A stretch of 5,511 nucleotides of DNA from UBA7672 sp964529555 (GTDB lineage: Bacteria > Pseudomonadota > Alphaproteobacteria > Caulobacterales > Hyphomonadaceae), in NCBI GenBank assembly GCA_964529555.1, contig CAZGWV010000161.1, positions 1 to 5,511 of the forward strand, in the 5' to 3' direction. Positions within the stretch are counted from its first letter, which is position 1. Each line of letters starts with the position of its first letter. This document shows, one piece after another, positions 1-5,509 of this stretch. Under the pieces are notes generated by a model. The model worked only from the letters and a program-made list of their open reading frames with translations. It was not told the DNA's origin and did no database searches. The translations under genes were made by a program, and so were the position numbers.

Positions 1-74
1 CGGACGCCGCGCTGCGCGCGGCTGCTCACCATGAGGCGGTGGGTGTGTCGTTCAAAATCGCCAGAAGCCAGCTA
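1..74. other. Unassigned left edge of the window
   Basis: No gene can be supported here. All three plus frames are open for only a short distance: one stops at 32-34, one at 73-75 just before the palindrome, and one runs on to 290. Any of these could be the tail of a gene lying mostly to the left. On the minus strand an ATG at 32-30 could begin a gene leaving the window, but I see no ribosome-binding site before it. The piece is too short to decide. Confidence 0.4.
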
Positions 75-122
75 GGCCTCATCCTGAGGGATCGCGAAGC
101 GATCGTCTCGAAGGACGAGGCC
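75..122. repeat. Nested intergenic palindrome, alphaproteobacterial repeat type
   Basis: The sequence folds on itself at three levels. The outer arms 75-85 (GGCCTCATCCT) and 112-122 (AGGACGAGGCC) pair at 10 of 11 positions, with one mismatch at 81/116. A middle stem joins 86-89 to 106-109. An inner perfect 6-bp stem joins GATCGC (90-95) to GCGATC (99-104) around a GAA loop. The outer wording, CCTCATCCTGAGG followed by TCTCGAAGGACGAGG, matches from memory a palindrome scattered between genes in many Rhizobiales and Caulobacterales genomes, where the inner stem varies and the outer arms are conserved. It may be a mobile or REP-like element, or a terminator for a gene to the left, although no T tract follows it. 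Family membership is recalled, not searched. Confidence 0.7.
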
Positions 123-199
123 GTGCTCACCGCCCGCTCCACCCGCGCCCAACCAGGAGCGCCACCCCTCTTCGATGTCCCCCATCACCCGCAACCCGC

Positions 200-249
200 C
201 TCAGAAGCCCTGCTTCTGAGATCGCGCCCGCTTGCCTCCTTGCAGGCAA
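200..249 (+). promoter_or_regulatory. Two consecutive hairpins in the leader of the DUF599 gene
   Basis: The first hairpin (200-220) has a perfect 9-bp stem, CTCAGAAGC against GCTTCTGAG, with a CCT loop. The second (232-249) has a perfect 6-bp stem, TTGCCT against AGGCAA, with a 6-nt loop. Neither is followed by a T run, so a rho-independent terminator is unlikely. Just downstream, CCCTC at 251-255 is the exact complement of the GAGGG (275-279) that serves as ribosome-binding site for the next gene, so the leader RNA could mask it. No known riboswitch class is recognised. The pairing is visible, but a regulatory role is speculative. Confidence 0.3.
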
Positions 250-286
250 TCCCTCTAACTCCTCCCGAATCCATGAGGGCACGACC

Positions 287-976
287 ATGACCTGGCTCGA
301 CGGTGGAGCGCTGGCCTTCTTCCTCCTTGCCTGGGGTTTTCTGGGCTGGCTCATCGACTCCTCGCCCTGGCACAACCGCACCCTGTCCGCCGCCATGAAA
401 GCGCAACGCCGCGAATGGATGCGCCAGATGGCCAGGCGCGAGGTCCGTCTCGTCGACGCCAACATCATAACGGGCCTGCAACAGGCCACCTCCTTCTTCG
501 CCTCTACGGCCCTGCTGGCCGTCGGCGCGGGCTTCGGCCTGCTCACGGCGGCCGACACCATCATCGGCGCCTTCGAACAGAGCGCCATGCAGGTCGAGAT
601 CGACCGCCCCGGCTTCTATGTGAAGACCGCCGTGGTCATGGCGCTTTACGCCTACGCCTTCTTCAAATTCGGCTGGGCCTATCGCGTGTTCAACTATTCG
701 GCCGTCATGCTGGCCGCGACGCCCGAAGCCGGTGAGCCCGGCGCGGAGGAGGCGGCCGCCAGCGTCGCCGAAATGAACATTGCGGCTGCGGGACAGTTCA
801 CCCACGGCCTGCGCGCCTTCTTCCTCGCCATCGCGGTGCTCGCCTGGTTTGTCGCGTGGTGGGCCTTTGTGGCCGCGACGTTGGTGATCTTCGCAGCCCT
901 TGCAAACCGCCAGTTCGGCTCCCGCCCGCGCGAGGTGGCCAAGGCCGCCGCAGCCCGCCTTGGGGCCGGCCGGTAA
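287..976 (+). CDS. DUF599 family integral membrane protein
   Basis: This is a 229-residue inner-membrane protein of unknown function. The segment at residues 54-74, reading RLVDANIITGLQQATSFFAS and then T, is the hallmark stretch of the DUF599 family: an R-x-V-D motif followed by a helix ending in FFAST. Hydrophobic segments lie at about residues 6-24, 68-90, 111-131 and 174-206, the last long enough for one long helix or two short ones. A hydrophilic, Ala/Glu-rich loop sits at about 144-165, and the C-terminal tail is basic. The ATG at 287 is chosen because GAGGG at 275-279 lies 7 nt upstream and translation from it begins directly at the first helix. The aldehyde dehydrogenase gene follows on the same strand after 74 bp, so they may be co-transcribed. 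No enzymatic motif is visible and I assign no function. Confidence 0.85.
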   Translation: MTWLDGGALAFFLLAWGFLGWLIDSSPWHNRTLSAAMKAQRREWMRQMARREVRLVDANIITGLQQATSFFASTALLAVGAGFGLLTAADTIIGAFEQSAMQVEIDRPGFYVKTAVVMALYAYAFFKFGWAYRVFNYSAVMLAATPEAGEPGAEEAAASVAEMNIAAAGQFTHGLRAFFLAIAVLAWFVAWWAFVAATLVIFAALANRQFGSRPREVAKAAAARLGAGR

Positions 977-1050
977 CGCGGCGCCTCCGATTCCGCTTGA
1001 ATCCTGAAACCGCTCCGGCTCAACTCACACCGAAAAGACGGGGCGCCCGG

Positions 1051-2457
1051 ATGGACGGAACGAATCCTCCAGCAAACGAAACGGTTCGGCTGCTGGCCCT
1101 GCAGCGCGAGGCGCAGCGCCGTGACGGCCCGCCCAATGCCCGCCTGCGCATCGAGCGCCTGCAGGAACTCGAAGACATGGTGCGCAAGCGCGCCGACGCT
1201 TTCGCCGACGCCATCTCAGCGGACTTCGGCAACCGCTCGCGCTTCGAAACCTCGCTGCTCGAAGTCGCCGTCCTCGTCTCGGGCATCCGCCACGCGCGCA
1301 AACACGTCAAATGGTGGATGGAACCCAGCCACCGCGAAGTCGACATGAATTTCTGGCCCGGCTCAGCCTGGGTCCGCCCCGAGCCTCTGGGCGTGATCGG
1401 CATCGTCTCGCCGTGGAACTATCCGCTGCAACTCGCGATCGCCCCGCTGGCCGATGCGCTGGCCGGCGGCAACCGCGTCATCATCAAGCCGTCCGAGCAT
1501 ACGGTGAACTTCTCCGACCTGCTCAAGCGCGCCATCCGCGAGACGTTCAGGGAAGACGTGGTCGCCGTCGTCCTCGGCGGGCCCGATGTCGCCGCAGACT
1601 TCACGCGCCAGCCCTTCGACCACATCGTCTTCACCGGCTCCACCTCGGTCGGCCGTAAGGTCGCCGTCGCTGCGGCTGAGAACCTCACCCCCACCACGCT
1701 CGAACTCGGCGGCAAGTCTCCGGCGCTGATCTGTCCTTCGGGCTCGCTGAAGAAGGCCGTGAAGGGCATCGCGCTCGGCAAATTCCTCAACGCCGGCCAG
1801 ACCTGCATCGCGCCCGACTACGTCCTCGCCCCGCGCGAGCGCGCGATGGAGTTCGCCGAACTGGCGATGGCCGAAGCCCGCCGCCTCTATCCCGATCTCG
1901 GCCCCGACTTCTCCAGCCTCATCAGCGTCAGCGCGTTCGACCGCATGACGGCGGCGGTCAACGAAGCCGAACTTGGCGGCGCCAAGGTCATGCGCCACCC
2001 CGCGCCTTCCGATCGCGAGCGCCGCGTGCTGCCGCCAGTCGTGGTGGTGAATCCGCCGCAATCCAGCATGCTGATCCGCGAGGAGATCTTCGCGCCCGTC
2101 CTGCCGATCATCGGCTATGACTCGCTGGAAGACGCGCTGCACTGGATCAACGCGCATCCCCATCCGCTCGCGCTCTACATTTTCGCGGAGGATCGCCGCG
2201 AACAGAACATGGTGATGGACCAAACGCATTCCGGCGGCGTCTCCATCAACGCCACGCTGCTGCATGTCGCGCAGGAAGGGCTGCCCTTCGGCGGCGTCGG
2301 CGCCAGCGGCTGGGGCGCCTATCACGGCAAGGCGGGCTTCGACCGCTTCACCCACCAGCGCGCCGTCTTCCGCACCGGCTTCATCAACCCCGCCAACTGG
2401 CTCGCGCCCCCCTACGGCAAACGCGCAAGGAGGCTGATCCGCTTCCTGATGCGCTGA
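1051..2457 (+). CDS. Aldehyde dehydrogenase, coniferyl-aldehyde dehydrogenase type
   Basis: This 468-residue cytoplasmic enzyme should oxidise an aldehyde to its acid with NAD(P)+. The core ALDH residues are present: PWNYP with Asn123, IIKPSE with Lys146 for cofactor binding, the FTGSTSVG Rossmann turn at 194-201, ELGGK with the general base Glu218, and the nucleophile Cys252 in NAGQTCIAPDYVL. EEIFAPVLP is at 344-352 and LPFGGVGASG at 411-420. The early LLALQREAQRRDGPP motif and the CIAPDYVL wording fit the CalB-like subgroup, which acts on coniferyl aldehyde in Pseudomonas; many members probably use other aromatic or aliphatic aldehydes, so the substrate is open. The frame stays open upstream to 856, but that part overlaps the DUF599 gene and does not look like family sequence. 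ATG 1051 gives the usual family length, although no strong ribosome-binding site precedes it. The C terminus is notably basic (RARRLIRFLMR). Confidence 0.93.
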   Translation: MDGTNPPANETVRLLALQREAQRRDGPPNARLRIERLQELEDMVRKRADAFADAISADFGNRSRFETSLLEVAVLVSGIRHARKHVKWWMEPSHREVDMNFWPGSAWVRPEPLGVIGIVSPWNYPLQLAIAPLADALAGGNRVIIKPSEHTVNFSDLLKRAIRETFREDVVAVVLGGPDVAADFTRQPFDHIVFTGSTSVGRKVAVAAAENLTPTTLELGGKSPALICPSGSLKKAVKGIALGKFLNAGQTCIAPDYVLAPRERAMEFAELAMAEARRLYPDLGPDFSSLISVSAFDRMTAAVNEAELGGAKVMRHPAPSDRERRVLPPVVVVNPPQSSMLIREEIFAPVLPIIGYDSLEDALHWINAHPHPLALYIFAEDRREQNMVMDQTHSGGVSINATLLHVAQEGLPFGGVGASGWGAYHGKAGFDRFTHQRAVFRTGFINPANWLAPPYGKRARRLIRFLMR

Positions 2458-2463
2458 GGCCGC

Positions 2464-3360
2464 TCAATCGCCTGCTGCAACGCCCGCCAGAGCGGGGCAG
2501 GCGGTGAAGGCGCGAACGAGATCCTGCTGTCCTGCCGCCGACAGATGGATACCGTCCGAGTAGGTCTTCGCGCTGACGAAGTCACGGCCATAGAACACGG
2601 CCAGCCCCGCGCCCAGCGCCGTAGCTTCCAGCCGCTGCTCATCCGCCGTCGCGGTCGGCGATTTCAGCTCGTCCTTCGTCGGATGCACGATCAGGCAGCC
2701 GCCCGCCGGCGCCGCCGCCACGCGCCGCATCAGGACCGGCAGCGCCGCCTGCGCATCGCCCTCGGAGCGCGGATCGTCCGGCGCGCTGTTCGCAGGGTCA
2801 GGCGTCAATCGTCGCCACAGCCAGTCCACCAGCAGCGAGACAGGCTGCGCCTGCGGATAGGCATCCCGGCTCGGCGGCTTGAACGTACGATCATCGGAAA
2901 GATCGTGCGTGGACAGCACCAGCACGATCGCATCCGCATTCAGCGCGCCGAACCGATCGAGCCACGCCAGCATATTCCCCGGCCCCCACGAGGTCGCGGA
3001 TACGTTCAGCACCTCGATCGCCCGCCCGTCTCCTGTCTTCATCTGCGAGAGCCGCGTCGTCGCAAGACTGGCGTGCGCGATATTGGTGTGGCCGAACACA
3101 ATGCTGTCGCCCAGCACGAGCACACGCAACGTACCGGCGGGCTTCATCTCCTGCACCGGATCGCTACGCATCCCCCAGGCATTGGTGCGCATGTCGATAG
3201 CGTTCTGGAACACGGCTTGGTTGGGCAAGGGCAGATATTCGATCTCGGGATCAGCCCGATAAATCAGCCGCTCACTGCCCAACGTGCGCAGCGCGACCTC
3301 GGCGGCGATGAGGATGGATATGAGAGTCAGCGCGGCAAGCAGAAGCCAGTTGCGCGTCAC
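2464..3360 (-). CDS. Membrane-anchored SGNH/GDSL hydrolase-like protein
   Basis: This 298-residue protein has an N-terminal hydrophobic segment at about residues 5-20 (WLLLAALTLISILIAAEVAL), with basic residues before it. That suggests a signal anchor with the rest in the periplasm. SGNH landmarks follow: block I VLVLGDSIVFG with nucleophile Ser86, a block II-like NVSATSWGPGN with Gly126/Gly128, and block V SDGIHLS with Asp269 and His272. In block III the usual GxND is replaced by STHD (His152-Asp153), so the oxyanion Asn is missing or substituted. Family members hydrolyse esters or remove acetyl groups from carbohydrates; the substrate here cannot be told. The start is GTG at 3360, inside the antitoxin stop as GTGA, which suggests translational coupling. 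The next in-frame ATG codons would remove the membrane segment. The gene ends 6 bp from the stop of the convergent aldehyde dehydrogenase. Confidence 0.82.
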   Translation of the reverse strand: MTRNWLLLAALTLISILIAAEVALRTLGSERLIYRADPEIEYLPLPNQAVFQNAIDMRTNAWGMRSDPVQEMKPAGTLRVLVLGDSIVFGHTNIAHASLATTRLSQMKTGDGRAIEVLNVSATSWGPGNMLAWLDRFGALNADAIVLVLSTHDLSDDRTFKPPSRDAYPQAQPVSLLVDWLWRRLTPDPANSAPDDPRSEGDAQAALPVLMRRVAAAPAGGCLIVHPTKDELKSPTATADEQRLEATALGAGLAVFYGRDFVSAKTYSDGIHLSAAGQQDLVRAFTACPALAGVAAGD

Positions 3361-3644
3361 TTCGCGGTCGCGACCGACAAGCGCAATTTCAGCGCGCGCA
3401 GCACGGCCAGCACTGTCGCAAACTCCGGGTTTCCTTCAGCGCTCAGCGCCTTGTAGAGGCTTTCGCGCGACAGGCCGGTTTCGCGGGCGATGTCGCTCAT
3501 GCCCTTGGCGCGCGCGACGACGCCCAGCGCCTTGGCGATGAATCTCGGGTCGCTCTCTTCCAGCGCCGCTTCGATGTATTCGGCGACGGCTTCATCATCG
3601 TCGAGGAAGTCGGCGGAGTCGTAAGGCTCTGTCTTAAGCGCCAT
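3357..3644 (-). CDS. Antitoxin of a HI1420-type (HigA-like) addiction module
   Basis: This is a 95-residue DNA-binding antitoxin. The N-terminal part is acidic (DSADFLDDDEAVAEYIEAAL), and it is followed by a helix-turn-helix at about residues 38-70 with KGMSDIARETGLSRESLYKAL. This wording matches the family annotated as addiction module antidote protein, HI1420 family. The role expected from the family is to bind and neutralise the toxin encoded just upstream and to repress their shared promoter. The ATG at 3644 overlaps the 3' end of the toxin gene by 11 bp, and a purine-rich AGAGGAT lies upstream within the toxin frame. The stop overlaps the GTG start of the SGNH gene. The length is normal and nothing appears broken, so the antitoxin is likely functional. 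Confidence 0.9.
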   Translation of the reverse strand: MALKTEPYDSADFLDDDEAVAEYIEAALEESDPRFIAKALGVVARAKGMSDIARETGLSRESLYKALSAEGNPEFATVLAVLRALKLRLSVATAK

Positions 3645-3942
3645 CTTCTCGATCCTCTTCGCTTGCCATTTCTCTCGCGCGGCGAATGTCTGTGTTCTGG
3701 CTATCCTTGTCGCCGCCGCACAGAAGGACGATCAGCTGATCTCCTTTCTGCATGTAATAGACCCGGTATCCCGGACCGTAATCGATCCTCAATTCGCTGA
3801 TGCCGCCGCCAACCGGCCGAACGTCGCCGGGATTTCCCTCCGCCAGACGATCGATGCGGATCGCGATACGCGCGCGAGCCCTGCTGTCGCGGAGCTTGCG
3901 CATCCATGCGGTGAACGTCGCTGTGCGGCGAATTTCGATCAC
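3634..3942 (-). CDS. RelE/ParE-superfamily toxin, HI1419 (Gp49-like) family
   Basis: This 102-residue protein is the toxin half of the module. Family features run through it: FTAWMRKLRDSRARARI at 10-26, then RLAEGNPGD at 32-40, ELRIDYGPGYRVYY at 50-63 and LLCGGDKDSQNTDI at 73-86. These match the phage-derived Gp49-like / HI1419 addiction killer family, a branch of the RelE/ParE fold. RelE-type relatives cleave mRNA at the ribosome, but activity has not been shown for this branch from sequence alone. The start is GTG at 3942, with AGGA about 10 nt upstream; no better ATG lies before the conserved region. The toxin comes first in the operon, as in HigBA systems, and a strong palindrome sits immediately upstream. 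The C-terminal tail (EEDREDGA) is acidic. Confidence 0.92.
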   Translation of the reverse strand: MIEIRRTATFTAWMRKLRDSRARARIAIRIDRLAEGNPGDVRPVGGGISELRIDYGPGYRVYYMQKGDQLIVLLCGGDKDSQNTDIRRAREMASEEDREDGA

Positions 3943-3944
3943 GG

Positions 3945-3970
3945 CGACTGTATCCTATGGAATACAGTCG
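3945..3970 (-). promoter_or_regulatory. Candidate autoregulatory operator of the toxin-antitoxin operon
   Basis: Perfect 9-bp arms CGACTGTAT (3945-3953) and ATACAGTCG (3962-3970) flank an 8-bp centre that is itself half symmetric, so 22 of 26 positions obey dyad symmetry. The site ends 2 bp upstream of the toxin GTG start and contains its probable AGGA ribosome-binding site. On the minus strand a weak TTGCGC / TACAGT pair with 17-bp spacing overlaps it, so the promoter probably lies within or beside the palindrome. Placement and symmetry are what is expected of an operator bound by a dimeric helix-turn-helix antitoxin. The symmetry is seen directly; binding is inferred. Confidence 0.65.
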
Positions 3971-4006
3971 CGCAAGGCCCCCAACTCATCCCCCAACCCC
4001 TCGGAT

Positions 4007-5200
4007 CTACTGGTGATCCCTCAGCCCCAGCACGCGCTTGGCGACCACGTTGAGGTTCACCTCGCTCGTGCCGCCTTCGATGGAGTTGCCCTTCGCGCGC
4101 AGCATCGCGCGGGTGGAGAGGATTTCGCCCGGCTTGAAGCCTTCGCCTTCCCAGCCGAGACCCTGATGGCCCATCGCCTCGACCTGAAGCTCGGTCTTGG
4201 TCTGGTTCATCTTCGCGGCGGCGTATTTGATGATCGAGGTGGCCGGGCCAACGTCCGCGCCGGCTTTCGCCATCTCGGTGTTGCGCTGGATCGTCAGCAT
4301 GAAGGCCTGCTCGTACATCATCGATTTGGTGATGCGCGCGCGCAGATCGGCGTCAGCAATCGCGCCGTCCTTCGTGCCCGTGTACTTCTTCGCGATATCG
4401 GCCAGCGACGGCCCGGCATTGCGATCCGCGCCGAAGCCGGTGGCGGAAATGTTCTGGCGCTCATACTGCAGCAGGCGCTTGGCGATGTCCCAGCCCTTGC
4501 CCGGCGTGCCGACCAGCTGGTCCTTGGGAACCTTCACGTCGGTGAAGAACGTCTCGCAGAAGGGCGACGATCCCGAGATCAGCAGGATCGGCCGCGTCTC
4601 GACGCCCGGCGTCGTCATGTCGAACAGCACGAACGAGATGCCCTCGTGCTTCTTCGTGAAGTCGGTGCGGACCAGGCAGAAGATCCAGTCCGCATGGTTG
4701 GCGTAGCTGGTCCAGATCTTCGATCCGTTGATCAGCCAGTGATCGCCCTTGTCCTCGCACTTGGTCTGCAGCGAGGCGAGGTCCGAGCCTGCGCCCGGTT
4801 CCGAATAGCCCTGGCACCAGCGCGTCTTGCCCGCACAGATATCCGGCAGGAATTTCTTCTTCTGTTCCTCGTTGGCGTATTCCAGCAGCACCGGGCCCAG
4901 CATCCAGATGCCGAACGAGGCCAGCGGCGAGCGCGCATTGATGCGCTTCATTTCCTGATCGAGTACGATGGCCTCGCCTTTGGAAAGCCCGCCGCCGCCG
5001 TATTCCTTCGGCCAGGCCGGCGCGGTCCAGCCCTTGGCGACCATGCGGTCGAGCCAGACTTTCGAATCCGGGTTCACGAATGTCTGGTTGCGGCCGCCCC
5101 AGACGACTTCTTCCTCCACCATCGGCGTGCGCATCGAGGCGGGGCAGTTGGCCTCCAGCCATGCGCGGGTTTCAGTACGGAAGGCGTCGAGGTCGGCCAT
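4007..5200 (-). CDS. Acyl-CoA dehydrogenase
   Basis: This 397-residue FAD enzyme should introduce an alpha-beta double bond into an acyl-CoA and pass electrons to electron-transfer flavoprotein. The N-terminal helical domain carries WPKEYGGGGLS (63-73). The middle beta domain has the FAD-binding signature WCQGYSEPGAGSDLASLQT (128-146) followed by INGSKIWTSYANHADW (157-172). The C-terminal helical domain ends in SIEGGTSEVNLNVVAKRVLGL (373-393). When the GTS residues are aligned with the classical YEGTS motif, the usual catalytic Glu position is Gly376, and Glu375 sits one place earlier. Length is normal for the family. The ATG at 5200 is preceded by GGGGAA (5205-5210). The substrate cannot be read from sequence: branched, aromatic or steroid side-chain CoA esters are as possible as fatty acyl-CoA. 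The gene ends 64 bp before the toxin start. Confidence 0.93.
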   Translation of the reverse strand: MADLDAFRTETRAWLEANCPASMRTPMVEEEVVWGGRNQTFVNPDSKVWLDRMVAKGWTAPAWPKEYGGGGLSKGEAIVLDQEMKRINARSPLASFGIWMLGPVLLEYANEEQKKKFLPDICAGKTRWCQGYSEPGAGSDLASLQTKCEDKGDHWLINGSKIWTSYANHADWIFCLVRTDFTKKHEGISFVLFDMTTPGVETRPILLISGSSPFCETFFTDVKVPKDQLVGTPGKGWDIAKRLLQYERQNISATGFGADRNAGPSLADIAKKYTGTKDGAIADADLRARITKSMMYEQAFMLTIQRNTEMAKAGADVGPATSIIKYAAAKMNQTKTELQVEAMGHQGLGWEGEGFKPGEILSTRAMLRAKGNSIEGGTSEVNLNVVAKRVLGLRDHQ

Positions 5201-5230
5201 GATGTTCCCCGGTCTTTTTACGGTGGAACA

Positions 5231-5259
5231 CGGCTAGCCACCGGCTCGCGCAGGGTCAA
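5231..5259 (-). promoter_or_regulatory. Candidate promoter of the acyl-CoA dehydrogenase gene
   Basis: On the minus strand TTGACCC (5259-5253) and GCTAGCCG (5238-5231) are separated by 14 nt. This resembles the Caulobacter housekeeping consensus TTGACGS, N10-14, GCTANAWC; the -35 half is strong and the -10 half matches only in its GCTA core. Transcription would begin roughly 20-25 nt before the ATG, leaving room for the GGGGAA ribosome-binding site. An inverted repeat, CGGTGG (5221-5226) and CCACCG (5238-5243), overlaps the -10 and start region and could be a repressor site. No experimental basis. Confidence 0.35.
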
Positions 5260-5281
5260 GCGCCGCCGCGCCCGGCAAACG

Positions 5282-5509
5282 TCAAAGACCAAGCCGGTTG
5301 AGAGTTCCCTGGCCGGTCTGGAAGCCCATCAGGTTCATCGCGTGGATCAGGGCAAAGAGCAGCAGGGTCCCGCCCAGCACGGTCACAAACGGCCACGATA
5401 TCCATTGCGGCCGGATGCTGTCCTTGCGCGGACGGCCCGATTTCCAGCCGGCGAACATGGTCGTTCCCAGCAGGAGGGCAATGATGGTCCCGGTGATGAT
5501 CCAATCCAT
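5282..5509 (-). CDS. Small two-helix membrane protein of unknown function
   Basis: This 75-residue protein has two hydrophobic helices, at about residues 3-20 (WIITGTIIALLLGTTMFA) and 38-60 (SWPFVTVLGGTLLLFALIHAMNL). They are joined by a basic loop, GWKSGRPRKDSIRPQW, which by the positive-inside rule should face the cytoplasm, with both ends outside. There are no catalytic motifs and I do not recognise a family. The ATG at 5509 lies 2 bp from the window edge, so its ribosome-binding site cannot be seen and an earlier start outside cannot be excluded. The stop is 81 bp upstream of the acyl-CoA dehydrogenase start on the same strand, and a promoter candidate sits in that gap, so the two may be separately transcribed. 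The open frame with clean alternating hydrophobic and charged segments supports a real gene. Confidence 0.7.
   Translation of the reverse strand: MDWIITGTIIALLLGTTMFAGWKSGRPRKDSIRPQWISWPFVTVLGGTLLLFALIHAMNLMGFQTGQGTLNRLGL

Noticed and set aside
35..75. Possible tRNA 3' end (GTTCAAAATC followed by GCCA)
   Set aside because: The bases on either side of the TTCAAAA loop do not pair into a T stem, and no anticodon arm is present upstream.
127..805. Two minus-strand open frames (127-588 and 185-805) opposite the DUF599 gene
   Set aside because: Neither shows membrane segments or family motifs. Both are shadows of the DUF599 coding strand.
989..1003. GATTC/GAATC inverted repeat between the DUF599 and aldehyde dehydrogenase genes
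   Set aside because: Five-base arms are expected by chance and there is no T tract or promoter-like context.
1363..2355. Long open frame of 330 codons on the minus strand within the aldehyde dehydrogenase gene
   Set aside because: It lies opposite a clear family member. Its translation is a His/Arg/Gly/Asp-rich string with no domain, as expected from the strong G/C third-position bias of the real gene.
2545..3456. 303-codon plus-strand open frame opposite the SGNH and antitoxin genes
   Set aside because: The product is an Arg/His/Gln-rich string without motifs, while the minus strand has recognisable SGNH blocks and a helix-turn-helix.
4003..4019. GGATC/GATCC hairpin at the end of the acyl-CoA dehydrogenase gene as a terminator
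   Set aside because: The stem is only 5 bp, spans the stop codon, and is followed on the minus strand by a G-rich stretch, not a T tract.
4461..5162. 233-codon minus-strand open frame in another frame of the acyl-CoA dehydrogenase
   Set aside because: It overlaps an unambiguous acyl-CoA dehydrogenase and its translation is compositionally random.
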